From contig NZ_CP011853.1 in NCBI RefSeq assembly GCF_001305675.1, positions 248,001 to 312,000 on the forward strand: a DNA stretch of 64,000 nt. The letters are read 5' to 3'. The notes below the pieces were generated by a model. It was not told where the DNA came from. It saw only the letters and a program-made list of their open reading frames with translations, and searched no databases. The stretch is from Gordonia phthalatica (lineage in GTDB: Bacteria; Actinomycetota; Actinomycetes; Mycobacteriales; Mycobacteriaceae). A program made the position numbers and the translations under genes. This document shows, piece by piece, positions 1 to 7,614 of this stretch (the first letter of the stretch is position 1; each line of letters opens with the position of its first letter).

Positions 1-461
1 ACCGCTACTTCGATTACTCGGCAGGCCGCCTGGGCTGGCGCACGCTCGACTTCGAGCTCGAGGTGCTGCCGACCGGCGACTTCCAGGGCACCCCGGTGAT
101 GAACTACAACGACGCCGACGTGCCGTTCACCCGCATCCACGAGTTCCGGCACTTCCACCCGGAACGGAAGAGCTACCCGTCCGACAAGACGGTGATCATG
201 CGCGAGTTCGGGCGCTTCGCCAAGGACGACGACGAGCCCTACTACCCGATCAACACCCCCGACGACCGCGAGATGCTCGCCGCCTACCGCGACCTGGCGA
301 AGGCCGAGGCGGCGTCGTCGAAGGTGCTGTTCGGCGGACGCCTGGGCACCTATCAGTACCTGGACATGCACATGGCGATCGCGAGTGCGCTCACCATGTT
401 CGACAACACGCTGGCCCCGCACCTGCGCGACGGTGCACCGCTGGCCGAGGGAGTCAATTGA
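1..461 (+). CDS. glf: UDP-galactopyranose mutase, C-terminal part (5' end outside window)
   Basis: The open frame enters from the left edge (codons start at base 3) and ends at the TGA at 459-461; about 152 residues are visible. Glf is a cytoplasmic FAD enzyme that converts UDP-galactopyranose to UDP-galactofuranose, the donor for galactan. The visible part includes the family's C-terminal features: RYFDYSAGRLGWRTLDFE near the edge, then NYNDADVPFTRIHEFRHFHP and a YPIN-containing stretch followed by a helix ending in the LGTYQYLDMHMAI motif. The gene ends in a TGATG overlap with glfT2, whose product uses this sugar, so the two are almost certainly co-transcribed. The call is firm because sequence and context agree. 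Only the N-terminal FAD-binding Rossmann part is missing, because of the window edge and not because of truncation. Confidence 0.95.
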   Translation, partial: RYFDYSAGRLGWRTLDFELEVLPTGDFQGTPVMNYNDADVPFTRIHEFRHFHPERKSYPSDKTVIMREFGRFAKDDDEPYYPINTPDDREMLAAYRDLAKAEAASSKVLFGGRLGTYQYLDMHMAIASALTMFDNTLAPHLRDGAPLAEGVN

Positions 462-2362
462 TGACCGACACACCACAGAGCAAGGCCGTCAGCCTGCTGC
501 AGCGGGTCATCTTCCCGCGACCGGGCGAGCCGCTCGACGTGCGCTCGCTGTACCTGGTGGAGTCCGAGAGCAACTCCTCGCGCGCGCACGCCTCCGATGA
601 CCGCACCAGCGTCACGCTGAGCGGTGAGTCCGAGGTCAGCTTCGCCACCTACTTCAACGCCTTCGCGGCGTCGTACTGGCGCCGCTGGAGCGTCCTGGAG
701 TCCGTGGTCCTGCGCGTCGAGGTCCGGGGCACCGCCCGCGTGGACCTGTACCGCTCCAAGATCGACGGTTCGCGCATCGCGATCGGCGGCGATCTGGTTC
801 AGCTGGGATCCGATGGAACCGGCGTGTTCGAGTTCGAGACCGACCTGGGCCCGTTCGAGGACGGCGGCTGGATCTGGTTCGACGTCACCACCGACACGGA
901 CTCCGAGATCATCTCGGCCGGCTGGTACGCGCCGATCGAGCCGAGCGCGGGCTCCCCGAATGTCACCGTGGGAATCCCCACGTTCAACCGCCCGGCCGAC
1001 GCCGTCGCCGCACTCGCCGCGCTGACGTCGGACCCGCGGGTCGACGCCGTCGTGGACGCGGTCCTGATGCCCGACCAGGGCACCAAGAAGGTCGTCGACC
1101 AGGCCGGCTACACCGAGGCCGCCGAGCGGCTCGGCGACCGCCTCCACATCTTCGACCAGGGCAACCTCGGCGGATCGGGCGGCTACTCGCGCATCATGTA
1201 CGAGGCGTTGCGCCTGACCGACAGCCCGTACATCCTGTACATGGACGACGACATCATGATCGAGCCCGACTCGATCCTGCGTGCGCTGGCGCTGTCGCGG
1301 TTCGCGAAGTCGCCGATGCTGGTCGGCGGTCAGATGCTGAACCTGCAGGACCGCAGCCACCTGCACTGCATGGGCGAGGTCATCGACCGGCACAAGTTCA
1401 TGTGGACCGCTGCGCCGTTCGTCGAGTACGACCACGACTTCTCCAAGTACCCGCTGAGCGATCGCGACAACTCCAAGAACCTGCATCGACGCATCGACGT
1501 CGAGGGCAACGGCTGGTGGATGTGCATGATCCCGCGCGAGGTCGCCGAGACCATCGGCCTGCCGATGCCGCTGTTCATCAAGTGGGACGACTGGGAGTTC
1601 GCGCTCCGCGCCGAGCGTGCGGGCTATCCGACGGCGACCGTCCCGGGAATCGCGATCTGGCACATGGCCTGGAGCGACAAGGACGACGCCATCGACTGGC
1701 AGGCCTACTTCCACCTGCGGAACCGCCTGGTGGTGGCATCGATCTACACCGACGGCTCGATCGACGGCATCCTGACTTCGATGGCGAAGGCCACCGCCAA
1801 GCACCTGCTGTGCCTGGAGTACTCGACGGTCGCCATCCAGAACGAGGCGATCCGCGACTTCCTCGCCGGTCCCGACCACATCCGGTCCATCCTGCCGACC
1901 GCCCTCGGGAAGGTCGCCGGGATCCGCAAGGGCTATCCGGACGCCGTGGTGCTGCCGTCGGCCACCGACCTGCCGCCCACCACCGGTGAGGCGACGGCGC
2001 TGGGCGTCAACGAGCCGAAGGGACCGGTCGCCAAGATCAAGGCCCTGGCAGCGGCGGTCGTGAACAACGCGCGCCCCGCCGACCCGCGCCACCACAGCGT
2101 TCCGCAGGCCAACTACCCGCCGATCGAGGCGCGCTGGTTCTCGCTGGGCCGCGTCGACGGCGTCACCGTCACCACCGCGGACGGTCGGGGAGTGGTGTAC
2201 CGCCAGCGCGATCGCGACACGATGATCGCCCTCGGCCGCGAGTCGGCGGCGCTCGTGAAGCAGCTGCGCGACGAGTTCGACGCCAAGCGCAGCGAGTACC
2301 GTGCCGCGCACGACGATCTGGTGAGCAAGGAGAGCTGGGCCCGTGTCTTCGGAATCGATTGA
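461..2362 (+). CDS. glfT2: Galactofuranosyltransferase GlfT2
   Basis: A 633-residue bifunctional UDP-galactofuranose transferase that polymerises the bulk of the galactan chain with alternating beta-1,5 and beta-1,6 links on the inner membrane face. The GT-A core is visible: GNLGGSGGYSR before a metal-binding triad DDD at residues 262-264 (YMDDDIMIEPDS), then WDDWEFALRAE with Asp376-Asp377, then IWHMAW with His401. These match the DDD, DD and His sites known for the mycobacterial enzyme. The N-terminal beta-sandwich domain and C-terminal helical domain are present and the length is normal. I chose ATG 461 because it overlaps the glf stop as TGATG; a TTG at 458 is also in frame. The 3' end overlaps the next gene by 20 bases. 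Confidence 0.96.
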   Translation: MTDTPQSKAVSLLQRVIFPRPGEPLDVRSLYLVESESNSSRAHASDDRTSVTLSGESEVSFATYFNAFAASYWRRWSVLESVVLRVEVRGTARVDLYRSKIDGSRIAIGGDLVQLGSDGTGVFEFETDLGPFEDGGWIWFDVTTDTDSEIISAGWYAPIEPSAGSPNVTVGIPTFNRPADAVAALAALTSDPRVDAVVDAVLMPDQGTKKVVDQAGYTEAAERLGDRLHIFDQGNLGGSGGYSRIMYEALRLTDSPYILYMDDDIMIEPDSILRALALSRFAKSPMLVGGQMLNLQDRSHLHCMGEVIDRHKFMWTAAPFVEYDHDFSKYPLSDRDNSKNLHRRIDVEGNGWWMCMIPREVAETIGLPMPLFIKWDDWEFALRAERAGYPTATVPGIAIWHMAWSDKDDAIDWQAYFHLRNRLVVASIYTDGSIDGILTSMAKATAKHLLCLEYSTVAIQNEAIRDFLAGPDHIRSILPTALGKVAGIRKGYPDAVVLPSATDLPPTTGEATALGVNEPKGPVAKIKALAAAVVNNARPADPRHHSVPQANYPPIEARWFSLGRVDGVTVTTADGRGVVYRQRDRDTMIALGRESAALVKQLRDEFDAKRSEYRAAHDDLVSKESWARVFGID

Positions 2363-2960
2363 TCAGACCGCTGCGGATACGGCGGGTGCGGTGGCACCGG
2401 CGACCGGTGAGGCCGGTGCGCTCGTCGCCATCCAGGGCGCCCTGGCCGACCGTCCGGGCGTGCTGCCCGCGGCCCGCGGCCTCTCGCACTTCGGCGAGCA
2501 CTCGCTCGGCTGGCTGGCGCTCGCCGGTGCGGGTGCCTATGCGGCGCACCGCCGCGGCGACGTCGACGCACGACGCCGCTACGTCGAGGCCGGTGCGGGA
2601 GCGTTCGTCGCCCACGCGGCGTCCGTCGTCATCAAGCGCGTGGTCCGGCGCAAGCGCCCGAACCACCCCGACATCCGAATCGGCGTCGGAACGCCCAGCA
2701 AGCTGAGCTTCCCGTCGAGCCACGCGACGTCGACCACCGCCGCGGCGATCCTGCTGGGGCGGGCCTCCGGCGTGCCCGGCGGCGCGATCCTGGCGCCCGC
2801 CGCGATCGTCCCGCCGATGCTCGCCTCGCGTCTGGTTCTGGGCGTCCATTACCCTTCCGATGTGGCCGCGGGAGCGCTCGTCGGCGCATTGACCGCGGCG
2901 GCGGTGATCGTCGCAGACTCTCGAGTCGCCGCAGCAGACCGTTCTACCGTGAGCAAGTGA
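2343..2960 (+). CDS. PAP2-family phosphatase, probable decaprenylphosphoryl-5-phosphoribose phosphatase
   Basis: A 205-residue membrane protein with the full PAP2 triad: KRVVRRKRP, PSSH, and SRLVLGVHYPSDV. Hydrophobic segments surround these motifs. It sits between glfT2 and the DPPR synthase UbiA, the same place as Rv3807c in Mycobacterium tuberculosis. That protein is the proposed phosphatase that removes the 5-phosphate from decaprenylphosphoryl-5-phosphoribose before DprE1-DprE2 epimerise the sugar. The GTG start at 2343 lies inside the end of glfT2 (20-base overlap), which indicates translational coupling. The exact substrate is inferred from position and family; the enzymatic class is clear from the motifs. 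Confidence 0.88.
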   Translation: MSSESIDQTAADTAGAVAPATGEAGALVAIQGALADRPGVLPAARGLSHFGEHSLGWLALAGAGAYAAHRRGDVDARRRYVEAGAGAFVAHAASVVIKRVVRRKRPNHPDIRIGVGTPSKLSFPSSHATSTTAAAILLGRASGVPGGAILAPAAIVPPMLASRLVLGVHYPSDVAAGALVGALTAAAVIVADSRVAAADRSTVSK

Positions 2961-2970
2961 GGAACCACCC

Positions 2971-3894
2971 ATGAGCGAGGAGCCGATCGAGAACGGCACC
3001 GCAGGGCCGCCGAAGAATCTGGCCACCGGCCTGATCAAGGCGCTCCGCCCGCGGCAGTGGGTCAAGAACGTCCTCGTTCTCGCCGCGCCGATGGCGGCGG
3101 GCACCGACACCCTGACCGACCCGGCCCGGATGGGCAATGTCGGCATCGCCTTCGTCGCGTTCTGCCTGGTCGCGTCGTCGATCTACCTGATCAACGACGC
3201 ACTCGACGTGGAGGCCGACCGCCAGCACCCGACCAAGCGCTTCCGCCCCATCGCAGCGGGCGTGGTCCCGCGGAACTTCGCATTCGTCCTGGCCGTGGTG
3301 CTCGCGGCCGCGTCGATCGGGATCGCGTTCCTCGCCAACTGGCAGACCGCGGTCACCATCGCGGTGTACCTGGTGATCCAACTGGGCTACTGCTTCGGAC
3401 TCAAGCACCAGGCCGTCGTCGACATCTGCATCGTCTCGTCGGGCTTCCTGCTCCGCGCGATCGCCGGTGGCGTGGCCGCCGAGCTGCCCGAGGGCCTGTC
3501 GAAGTGGTTCCTGCTGGTGATGGCCTTCGGTTCGCTGTTCATGGCGGCGGGCAAGCGCTACGCCGAACTGCAGCTGGCCGAGCGGACCGGTGCCAAGATC
3601 CGCAAGTCGCTGCAGTACTACACCACCACATACCTGCGTTTCGTGTGGACGCTCGCGGCCACCGCCGTCGTCCTCTGCTACGGACTGTGGGCCTTCGACG
3701 AGGACCGCGGCGACAACGTCTTCTACGCCATCTCCATGGTTCCGTTCACTATCGCGATCCTGCGCTACGCGGTCGACGTCGACGGCGGCGAGGCCGGGGA
3801 ACCGGAAGAGGTCGCTCTGGGCGACCGCGTGCTGCAATTCCTGGCGTTGGCGTGGGTCGTCCTCGTGGGAGTCGCGGTCTATGCCCCGTTCTGA
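2971..3894 (+). CDS. ubiA: Decaprenyl-phosphate phosphoribosyltransferase (DPPR synthase), UbiA family
   Basis: A 307-residue polytopic membrane protein of the UbiA prenyltransferase superfamily. It joins phosphoribosyl pyrophosphate to decaprenyl phosphate, the first committed step to the arabinose donor DPA. The sequence starts with LRPRQWVKN, typical of this subfamily, and carries the aspartate-rich site NDALDVEADRQHP with NDxxDxxxD at residues 75-83. About nine hydrophobic segments follow. The gene starts 10 bases after the PAP2 phosphatase and its end overlaps aftB by 14 bases, so it is an internal gene of the glf-glfT2-PAP2-ubiA-aftB operon. In M. tuberculosis the orthologue is Rv3806c, a known site of ethambutol-resistance mutations. 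Confidence 0.95.
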   Translation: MSEEPIENGTAGPPKNLATGLIKALRPRQWVKNVLVLAAPMAAGTDTLTDPARMGNVGIAFVAFCLVASSIYLINDALDVEADRQHPTKRFRPIAAGVVPRNFAFVLAVVLAAASIGIAFLANWQTAVTIAVYLVIQLGYCFGLKHQAVVDICIVSSGFLLRAIAGGVAAELPEGLSKWFLLVMAFGSLFMAAGKRYAELQLAERTGAKIRKSLQYYTTTYLRFVWTLAATAVVLCYGLWAFDEDRGDNVFYAISMVPFTIAILRYAVDVDGGEAGEPEEVALGDRVLQFLALAWVVLVGVAVYAPF

Positions 3895-5974
3895 CGACGA
3901 TTCTCGGGCGCCGCATCCCGACGATGTGACGGCCCTGATCCCGATCGCCACGGACACCGATCCCGACGACACGTCCGACGGCGGCTCCGAGACCGCCGCG
4001 GAGCGCACCCCGGAGACGGCCGTCGACGGCCCGAGCCGTCGCCGACTGATCGTCCCGGCGACCAGTTTCGCCATCGGTGCCGTCGTCGTCACCGTCTTCT
4101 TCGCGATCGGCGCGTGGCAGCGCCGCTGGATCGCCGACGACGGTCTGATCGTGCTGCGTACCGTCCGCAACCTCCTCGCGGGCAACGGACCGGTGTTCAA
4201 CGCCGGCGAGCGGGTGGAGGCCAACACCTCCACCGTCTGGACCTACCTCAACTGGTTCTGGGCGTGGGTCACCGGTGCCGAGCACACCGAGTACGTGGCG
4301 CTGTGGCTGGCACTGATCCTGTCGGTCTCGGCGGTGCCGCTGGCCATGTACGGGACCGCCCGCCTGTACGGGCGTCGCGCGTTGGGCCCGGGCATCACCC
4401 TGCTGGCCCCGCTGGGCGCCGTCGTCTACATCGTCATCCCGCCCGCCCGCGACTTCGCGACGTCGGGCCTGGAGAACGGTCTGACCCTCTTCTGGATCGC
4501 GATCCTCTGGTGCCAGTTCCTGGCCTGGGGGCGACGCGACCCGGCCGACCGCTCCGTCCGGTCGCGCGCCGCCTTCCTGATCCTCGCGTTCACGGCCGGT
4601 CTGGCACCGTTGATCCGCCCCGAGATGGCGGTCTTCGGCGGTCTGGTGCTGCTGGCGATGTTCGTCACCCGGATCGGCTGGCGCATGCGCCTCGCGATGG
4701 TCGTCGTCGCCGGCGCCCTGCCGGTCGGCTACCAGATCTTCCGCATGGGCTACTACGCCGTGCTGGTCCCGAACCCGGCCATCGCCAAGGATGCGAGCGG
4801 AGCCAAGTGGGATCAGGGCTTCGCGTACCTCACCAACCTCTTCACCCCGTACACCCTGCTGCTCCCGGTGATCGTCGCGATCGTCGCCGGCCTCCTGCTG
4901 GCGATCCTGTCGCTGACGAACCGGCCCGCAGCGTCGACCGCAGAAACGGCGGATGGCTACGGTGGCGTCCTGGAGCGCGAGAAGCCCTCACCCGCACGCC
5001 GCGTCACCGGTGCGTGGGGATGGATCGTCGATCGCCTGCAGAGCCAGGGCGGCGTGGTCACGGTGGTCGTGGTGTCGGGTCTGATCCTGGGGCTCTACTG
5101 GCTGCGCCAGGGCGGCGACTTCATGCACGGTCGCGTCCTGCTCTCGCCGATCTTCGTGCTGCTCCTGCCGGTCATGGTGATCCCGGTCGGCATCCCGACG
5201 ACGCTCGCCACCAAGAGTTCCCGCTACCGCCTCGGCGCCGGCCTCCTGCTGCTCGGCGGCGTCATCACCACCGTCTGGTGGGGTGCAGCCGTCAACCAGA
5301 CCGTGCTGCCGAACGCGGGCATGGACATCGGCCGCGACGGCATCGTCGACGAACGCCGCTTCTACGTCACCAACATGGGCAACGAGAACCCCATCACGGC
5401 GGAGGACTACCTCGACTACCCGCGCATGCGGGCCATGGTCGAGACCATCAAGGAGACCGAGGCCGAGGGCGGCGGAGTCATCCTGCCGTCGGCCAACTAC
5501 GACGAGTGGTACGTGTCGCCGCTGCCGAAGAAGATGCCGCCCGGCATCCCCCGACAGACGACGGTGTTCTTCCTCAACCTCGGCATGACGAGCATGAACG
5601 CCCCGCTGGACGTTCGCGTGATCGATCAGATGGGCCTGGCCTATCCGCTGGCCGCACATACGCCGCGGCTCACGGACGGCCGTATCGGGCACGACAAGCA
5701 TCTGCCGAGCGAATGGGTGGTCGCCGAGAGCGGTGGGATCTCGGGCTTCCCCGGCTTCATCGACAAGGATGAAGTGAAGATGGCCCGCGCAGCCCTCACC
5801 TGTCCGATGACGCAGGCGCGGTTCGCGTCGTACAAGGACACCTGGTCGTTCGCGCGCTTCCGGCACAATCTCCGCCAGGCCGAGGAGTTCAACAAGTACC
5901 GGATCGCCCGCGAACCGAAGTACGAACTGCTGCGCTGCGGCATCCCCATGCCCGCAGGCGTCACCGTCCGCTGA
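3881..5974 (+). CDS. aftB: Terminal beta-1,2-arabinofuranosyltransferase AftB
   Basis: A 697-residue GT-C glycosyltransferase that adds the terminal beta-1,2-linked arabinofuranose to arabinan from decaprenylphosphoryl-arabinose, outside the membrane. A cytoplasmic acidic N-terminal tail of about 55 residues precedes the first membrane helix. The first periplasmic loop has the GT-C acidic pair WIADDGLIV at Asp86-Asp87, followed by GERVEANTSTVWTYLNW, a family signature. Ten or more hydrophobic segments follow, then a soluble C-terminal domain of about 230 residues. The ATG at 3881 overlaps the ubiA stop by 14 bases; the open frame continues further upstream but only inside ubiA. The N-terminal tail and the insert near residues 345-385 make it somewhat longer than the mycobacterial protein. 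This is the last gene of the operon. Confidence 0.93.
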   Translation: MPRSDDDSRAPHPDDVTALIPIATDTDPDDTSDGGSETAAERTPETAVDGPSRRRLIVPATSFAIGAVVVTVFFAIGAWQRRWIADDGLIVLRTVRNLLAGNGPVFNAGERVEANTSTVWTYLNWFWAWVTGAEHTEYVALWLALILSVSAVPLAMYGTARLYGRRALGPGITLLAPLGAVVYIVIPPARDFATSGLENGLTLFWIAILWCQFLAWGRRDPADRSVRSRAAFLILAFTAGLAPLIRPEMAVFGGLVLLAMFVTRIGWRMRLAMVVVAGALPVGYQIFRMGYYAVLVPNPAIAKDASGAKWDQGFAYLTNLFTPYTLLLPVIVAIVAGLLLAILSLTNRPAASTAETADGYGGVLEREKPSPARRVTGAWGWIVDRLQSQGGVVTVVVVSGLILGLYWLRQGGDFMHGRVLLSPIFVLLLPVMVIPVGIPTTLATKSSRYRLGAGLLLLGGVITTVWWGAAVNQTVLPNAGMDIGRDGIVDERRFYVTNMGNENPITAEDYLDYPRMRAMVETIKETEAEGGGVILPSANYDEWYVSPLPKKMPPGIPRQTTVFFLNLGMTSMNAPLDVRVIDQMGLAYPLAAHTPRLTDGRIGHDKHLPSEWVVAESGGISGFPGFIDKDEVKMARAALTCPMTQARFASYKDTWSFARFRHNLRQAEEFNKYRIAREPKYELLRCGIPMPAGVTVR

Positions 5975-6061
5975 CGGCGAACCTCGGGAGATCCTGAGGG
6001 CTGCCGCAGGCGAGCCTGAGAGGGATCTGTGTCGGCTTCCGCTCCTCCGCTTGCCGCGGGT

Positions 6062-6094
6062 GATCTCGAAACGGTAACGTCCTTAGTCGATCAG
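6062..6094. repeat. Decayed copy of a dispersed GATCGA...TCGAGATC repeat
   Basis: On the minus strand this reads CTGATCGACTAAGGACG and ends TTTCGAGATC. The element at 20911-20956 reads CTGATCGAGTAAGCATCCG and ends CATCGAGATC. The shared ends and the intergenic positions suggest two members of one family, this one shorter and degraded. Confidence 0.5.
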
Positions 6095-6190
6095 GCGATA
6101 GACACGGCATGGTCGGAAACACAGGTGGATCCTGTACTTCGACCGGACGAGTTATGCCGATATCTCGCGGTGTGATGCCGATCACGAGGT

Positions 6191-6219
6191 TTGGTGAGGT
6201 GGGGTGAGTCGAATAGGCT
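6191..6219 (+). promoter_or_regulatory. Probable promoter of the first Ag85 gene
   Basis: A TTGGTG box at 6191-6196 is followed after 17 bases by TAGGCT at 6214-6219. This is a good sigma-A-type pair, and the TAGGCT -10 recurs upstream of other genes in the window. Predicted transcription would begin near 6226, leaving a leader of about 118 bases. Confidence 0.6.
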
Positions 6220-6343
6220 CGCTCTATCCGGTTGCAGTTGTGACGCGTGTTGCGTTGCGACCGCGACCGCGTAGACGCAGAACGTCTTACGGGAGCCTGA
6301 GGTTCACGTGAGAGTGAAAGCAGATTTTAGGAGAAAGCGGTCA

Positions 6344-7342
6344 ATGCGCGTAGTTGAGAGCAAGCCGAAGACCGGTTCGCGCCGGCTCACGGCGGTCCTG
6401 GTCGCAGTGCTCACTGCGATGGGCCTGATGGGAACCGCCATCGGTGCGGGCCAGTCGAGCGCGGCCTCGTACGCCGGCTTCTGGATCGACGCCTGCGGGA
6501 TGCCGACCAACGGCGCCTTCGGCGGCGGGTCGATGAAGCCCGGTCAGGTCAAGGTTCAGGCGTGGCGGAAGGCTGGCAACAAGCGCACCGTCATCCTGCT
6601 CGACGGCATGCGCGCGGGCTACAACCGCAGCGGCTGGGACATCGAGACCAACGCGCGAGCGCTCGCCGACCACGGCGTCAACGTCGTCATGCCCGTCGGC
6701 GGCCCGGCCAGCTTCTACACCAACTGGGATGCGCCGTCGAACTTCAACGGCCAGCGCAAGGCCTACAAGTGGGGCTGTGTCATCGACAACCGCCTCGTCC
6801 CGGCTCTCCGCAGCAAGGGCTTCGCCAGCAAGGGCGGCAAGTACGCGATCATGGGTCTGTCGATGGGTGGCGGCGCCGCTCTGACGCACGCCGCACAGCG
6901 TCGCGACCTCTACTACGCCGCGGGCTCGCTGTCCGGTTACCTGACCCTGTCGGCTCCGGGCATGCGCACCGCGCTCCGCCTGGCGATGCTCGACGTGGCC
7001 CCGGCCCCGTGGAACGTCGACGCGATGTGGGGTCCGCCGTGGAGTCCCCGCTGGACGGCCAATGATCCGTTCATGCTCATCAACCGCATGCATGGTCTGA
7101 AGGTCTTCGTCGGTTCGGGCAACGGCTTCTTCGGTCGCTACAACTACCCGGGCAACACCTTCGACGACCTGTTCAAGGGCACCCCGCTGGAACTGCTCGC
7201 CTTCGCGCAGGCCAAGGCGTTCGAGGCGGCGGCGTTCGTCCAGGGCGTCCCGGTGATGTCGTACTCCGCCAACGGCACCCACGCCTGGGGTTACTGGCAG
7301 GACATGCTGTGGAACGCGAAGGCCCGCGGGTTCTTCAACTGA
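6344..7342 (+). CDS. Antigen 85-family mycolyltransferase (short form)
   Basis: A 332-residue secreted esterase of the antigen 85 family. Ag85 enzymes move mycolic acids between trehalose monomycolate molecules or onto arabinogalactan in the outer envelope. A signal peptide is visible (basic start, then LTAVLVAVLTAMGLMG, cleavage near AQSSAAS). The alpha/beta-hydrolase nucleophile is GLSMGGG with Ser173, and the catalytic histidine lies in NGTHAWGYW near the C terminus. I chose the ATG at 6344 because AGGAG lies at 6329-6333, ten bases upstream, and translation from there begins just before the signal peptide; a GTG at 6308 in frame would add 12 residues with no clear ribosome site. A terminator follows and a second Ag85 gene lies downstream. 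Which fbp paralogue it matches cannot be decided by eye. Confidence 0.93.
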   Translation: MRVVESKPKTGSRRLTAVLVAVLTAMGLMGTAIGAGQSSAASYAGFWIDACGMPTNGAFGGGSMKPGQVKVQAWRKAGNKRTVILLDGMRAGYNRSGWDIETNARALADHGVNVVMPVGGPASFYTNWDAPSNFNGQRKAYKWGCVIDNRLVPALRSKGFASKGGKYAIMGLSMGGGAALTHAAQRRDLYYAAGSLSGYLTLSAPGMRTALRLAMLDVAPAPWNVDAMWGPPWSPRWTANDPFMLINRMHGLKVFVGSGNGFFGRYNYPGNTFDDLFKGTPLELLAFAQAKAFEAAAFVQGVPVMSYSANGTHAWGYWQDMLWNAKARGFFN

Positions 7343-7360
7343 CACAAACTCCGCGCTGAA

Positions 7361-7396
7361 CAGAGCCGCGACATCCGAAAGGGTGTCGCGGCTCTG
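7361..7396 (+). terminator. Hairpin terminator after the first Ag85 gene
   Basis: A perfect 13-base stem, CAGAGCCGCGACA at 7361-7373 with its complement at 7384-7396, encloses a 10-base loop. It lies 18 bases after the stop codon. There is no long T run, as is usual in high-GC actinobacteria. Confidence 0.8.
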
Positions 7397-7532
7397 TCTG
7401 TGTGTGCGGTCTTTGTTGCCGTCTGTCGTCGGCCGACGGGACGGCCCGCTCGTGCAGGCGACGATTCTGAGTCACACACGCAACAAAATTCACACGAGTC
7501 ACAGCGTGGCGCGCACACTTCTCTTCGATTCC

Positions 7533-7547
7533 CGTGTACAAAACACG
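7533..7547. promoter_or_regulatory. Short inverted repeat upstream of the LGFP-Ag85 gene
   Basis: CGTGT and ACACG arms (7533-7537, 7543-7547) flank ACAAA within an AT-richer stretch of about 120 bases (7450-7570) upstream of the second Ag85 gene. It could be an operator or part of the promoter region. No clean -35/-10 pair was identified, so this is a weak call. Confidence 0.3.
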
Positions 7548-7614
7548 AGAGGCGCTCTGCGGTATCGCAGGTTGCGCAAACAGAACTCGGTCGGTGACTT
7601 ATGAGGAGCACGCA

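Larger units (their letters stand above)
5975..6343. other. 369-base intergenic region between aftB and the first Ag85 gene
   Basis: No convincing coding frame is present. The first half holds a decayed copy of a dispersed palindromic repeat (6062-6094) and a short direct repeat of ATGCCGAT near 6153 and 6175. The second half holds a good promoter (6191-6219) and an untranslated leader of roughly 115 bases before the Ag85 ATG. No strong terminator hairpin was seen after aftB. Confidence 0.6.

Noticed and set aside
353..2311. A 652-codon minus-strand open frame across glfT2
   Set aside because: It is antisense to an unmistakable GlfT2 and has no recognisable motif.
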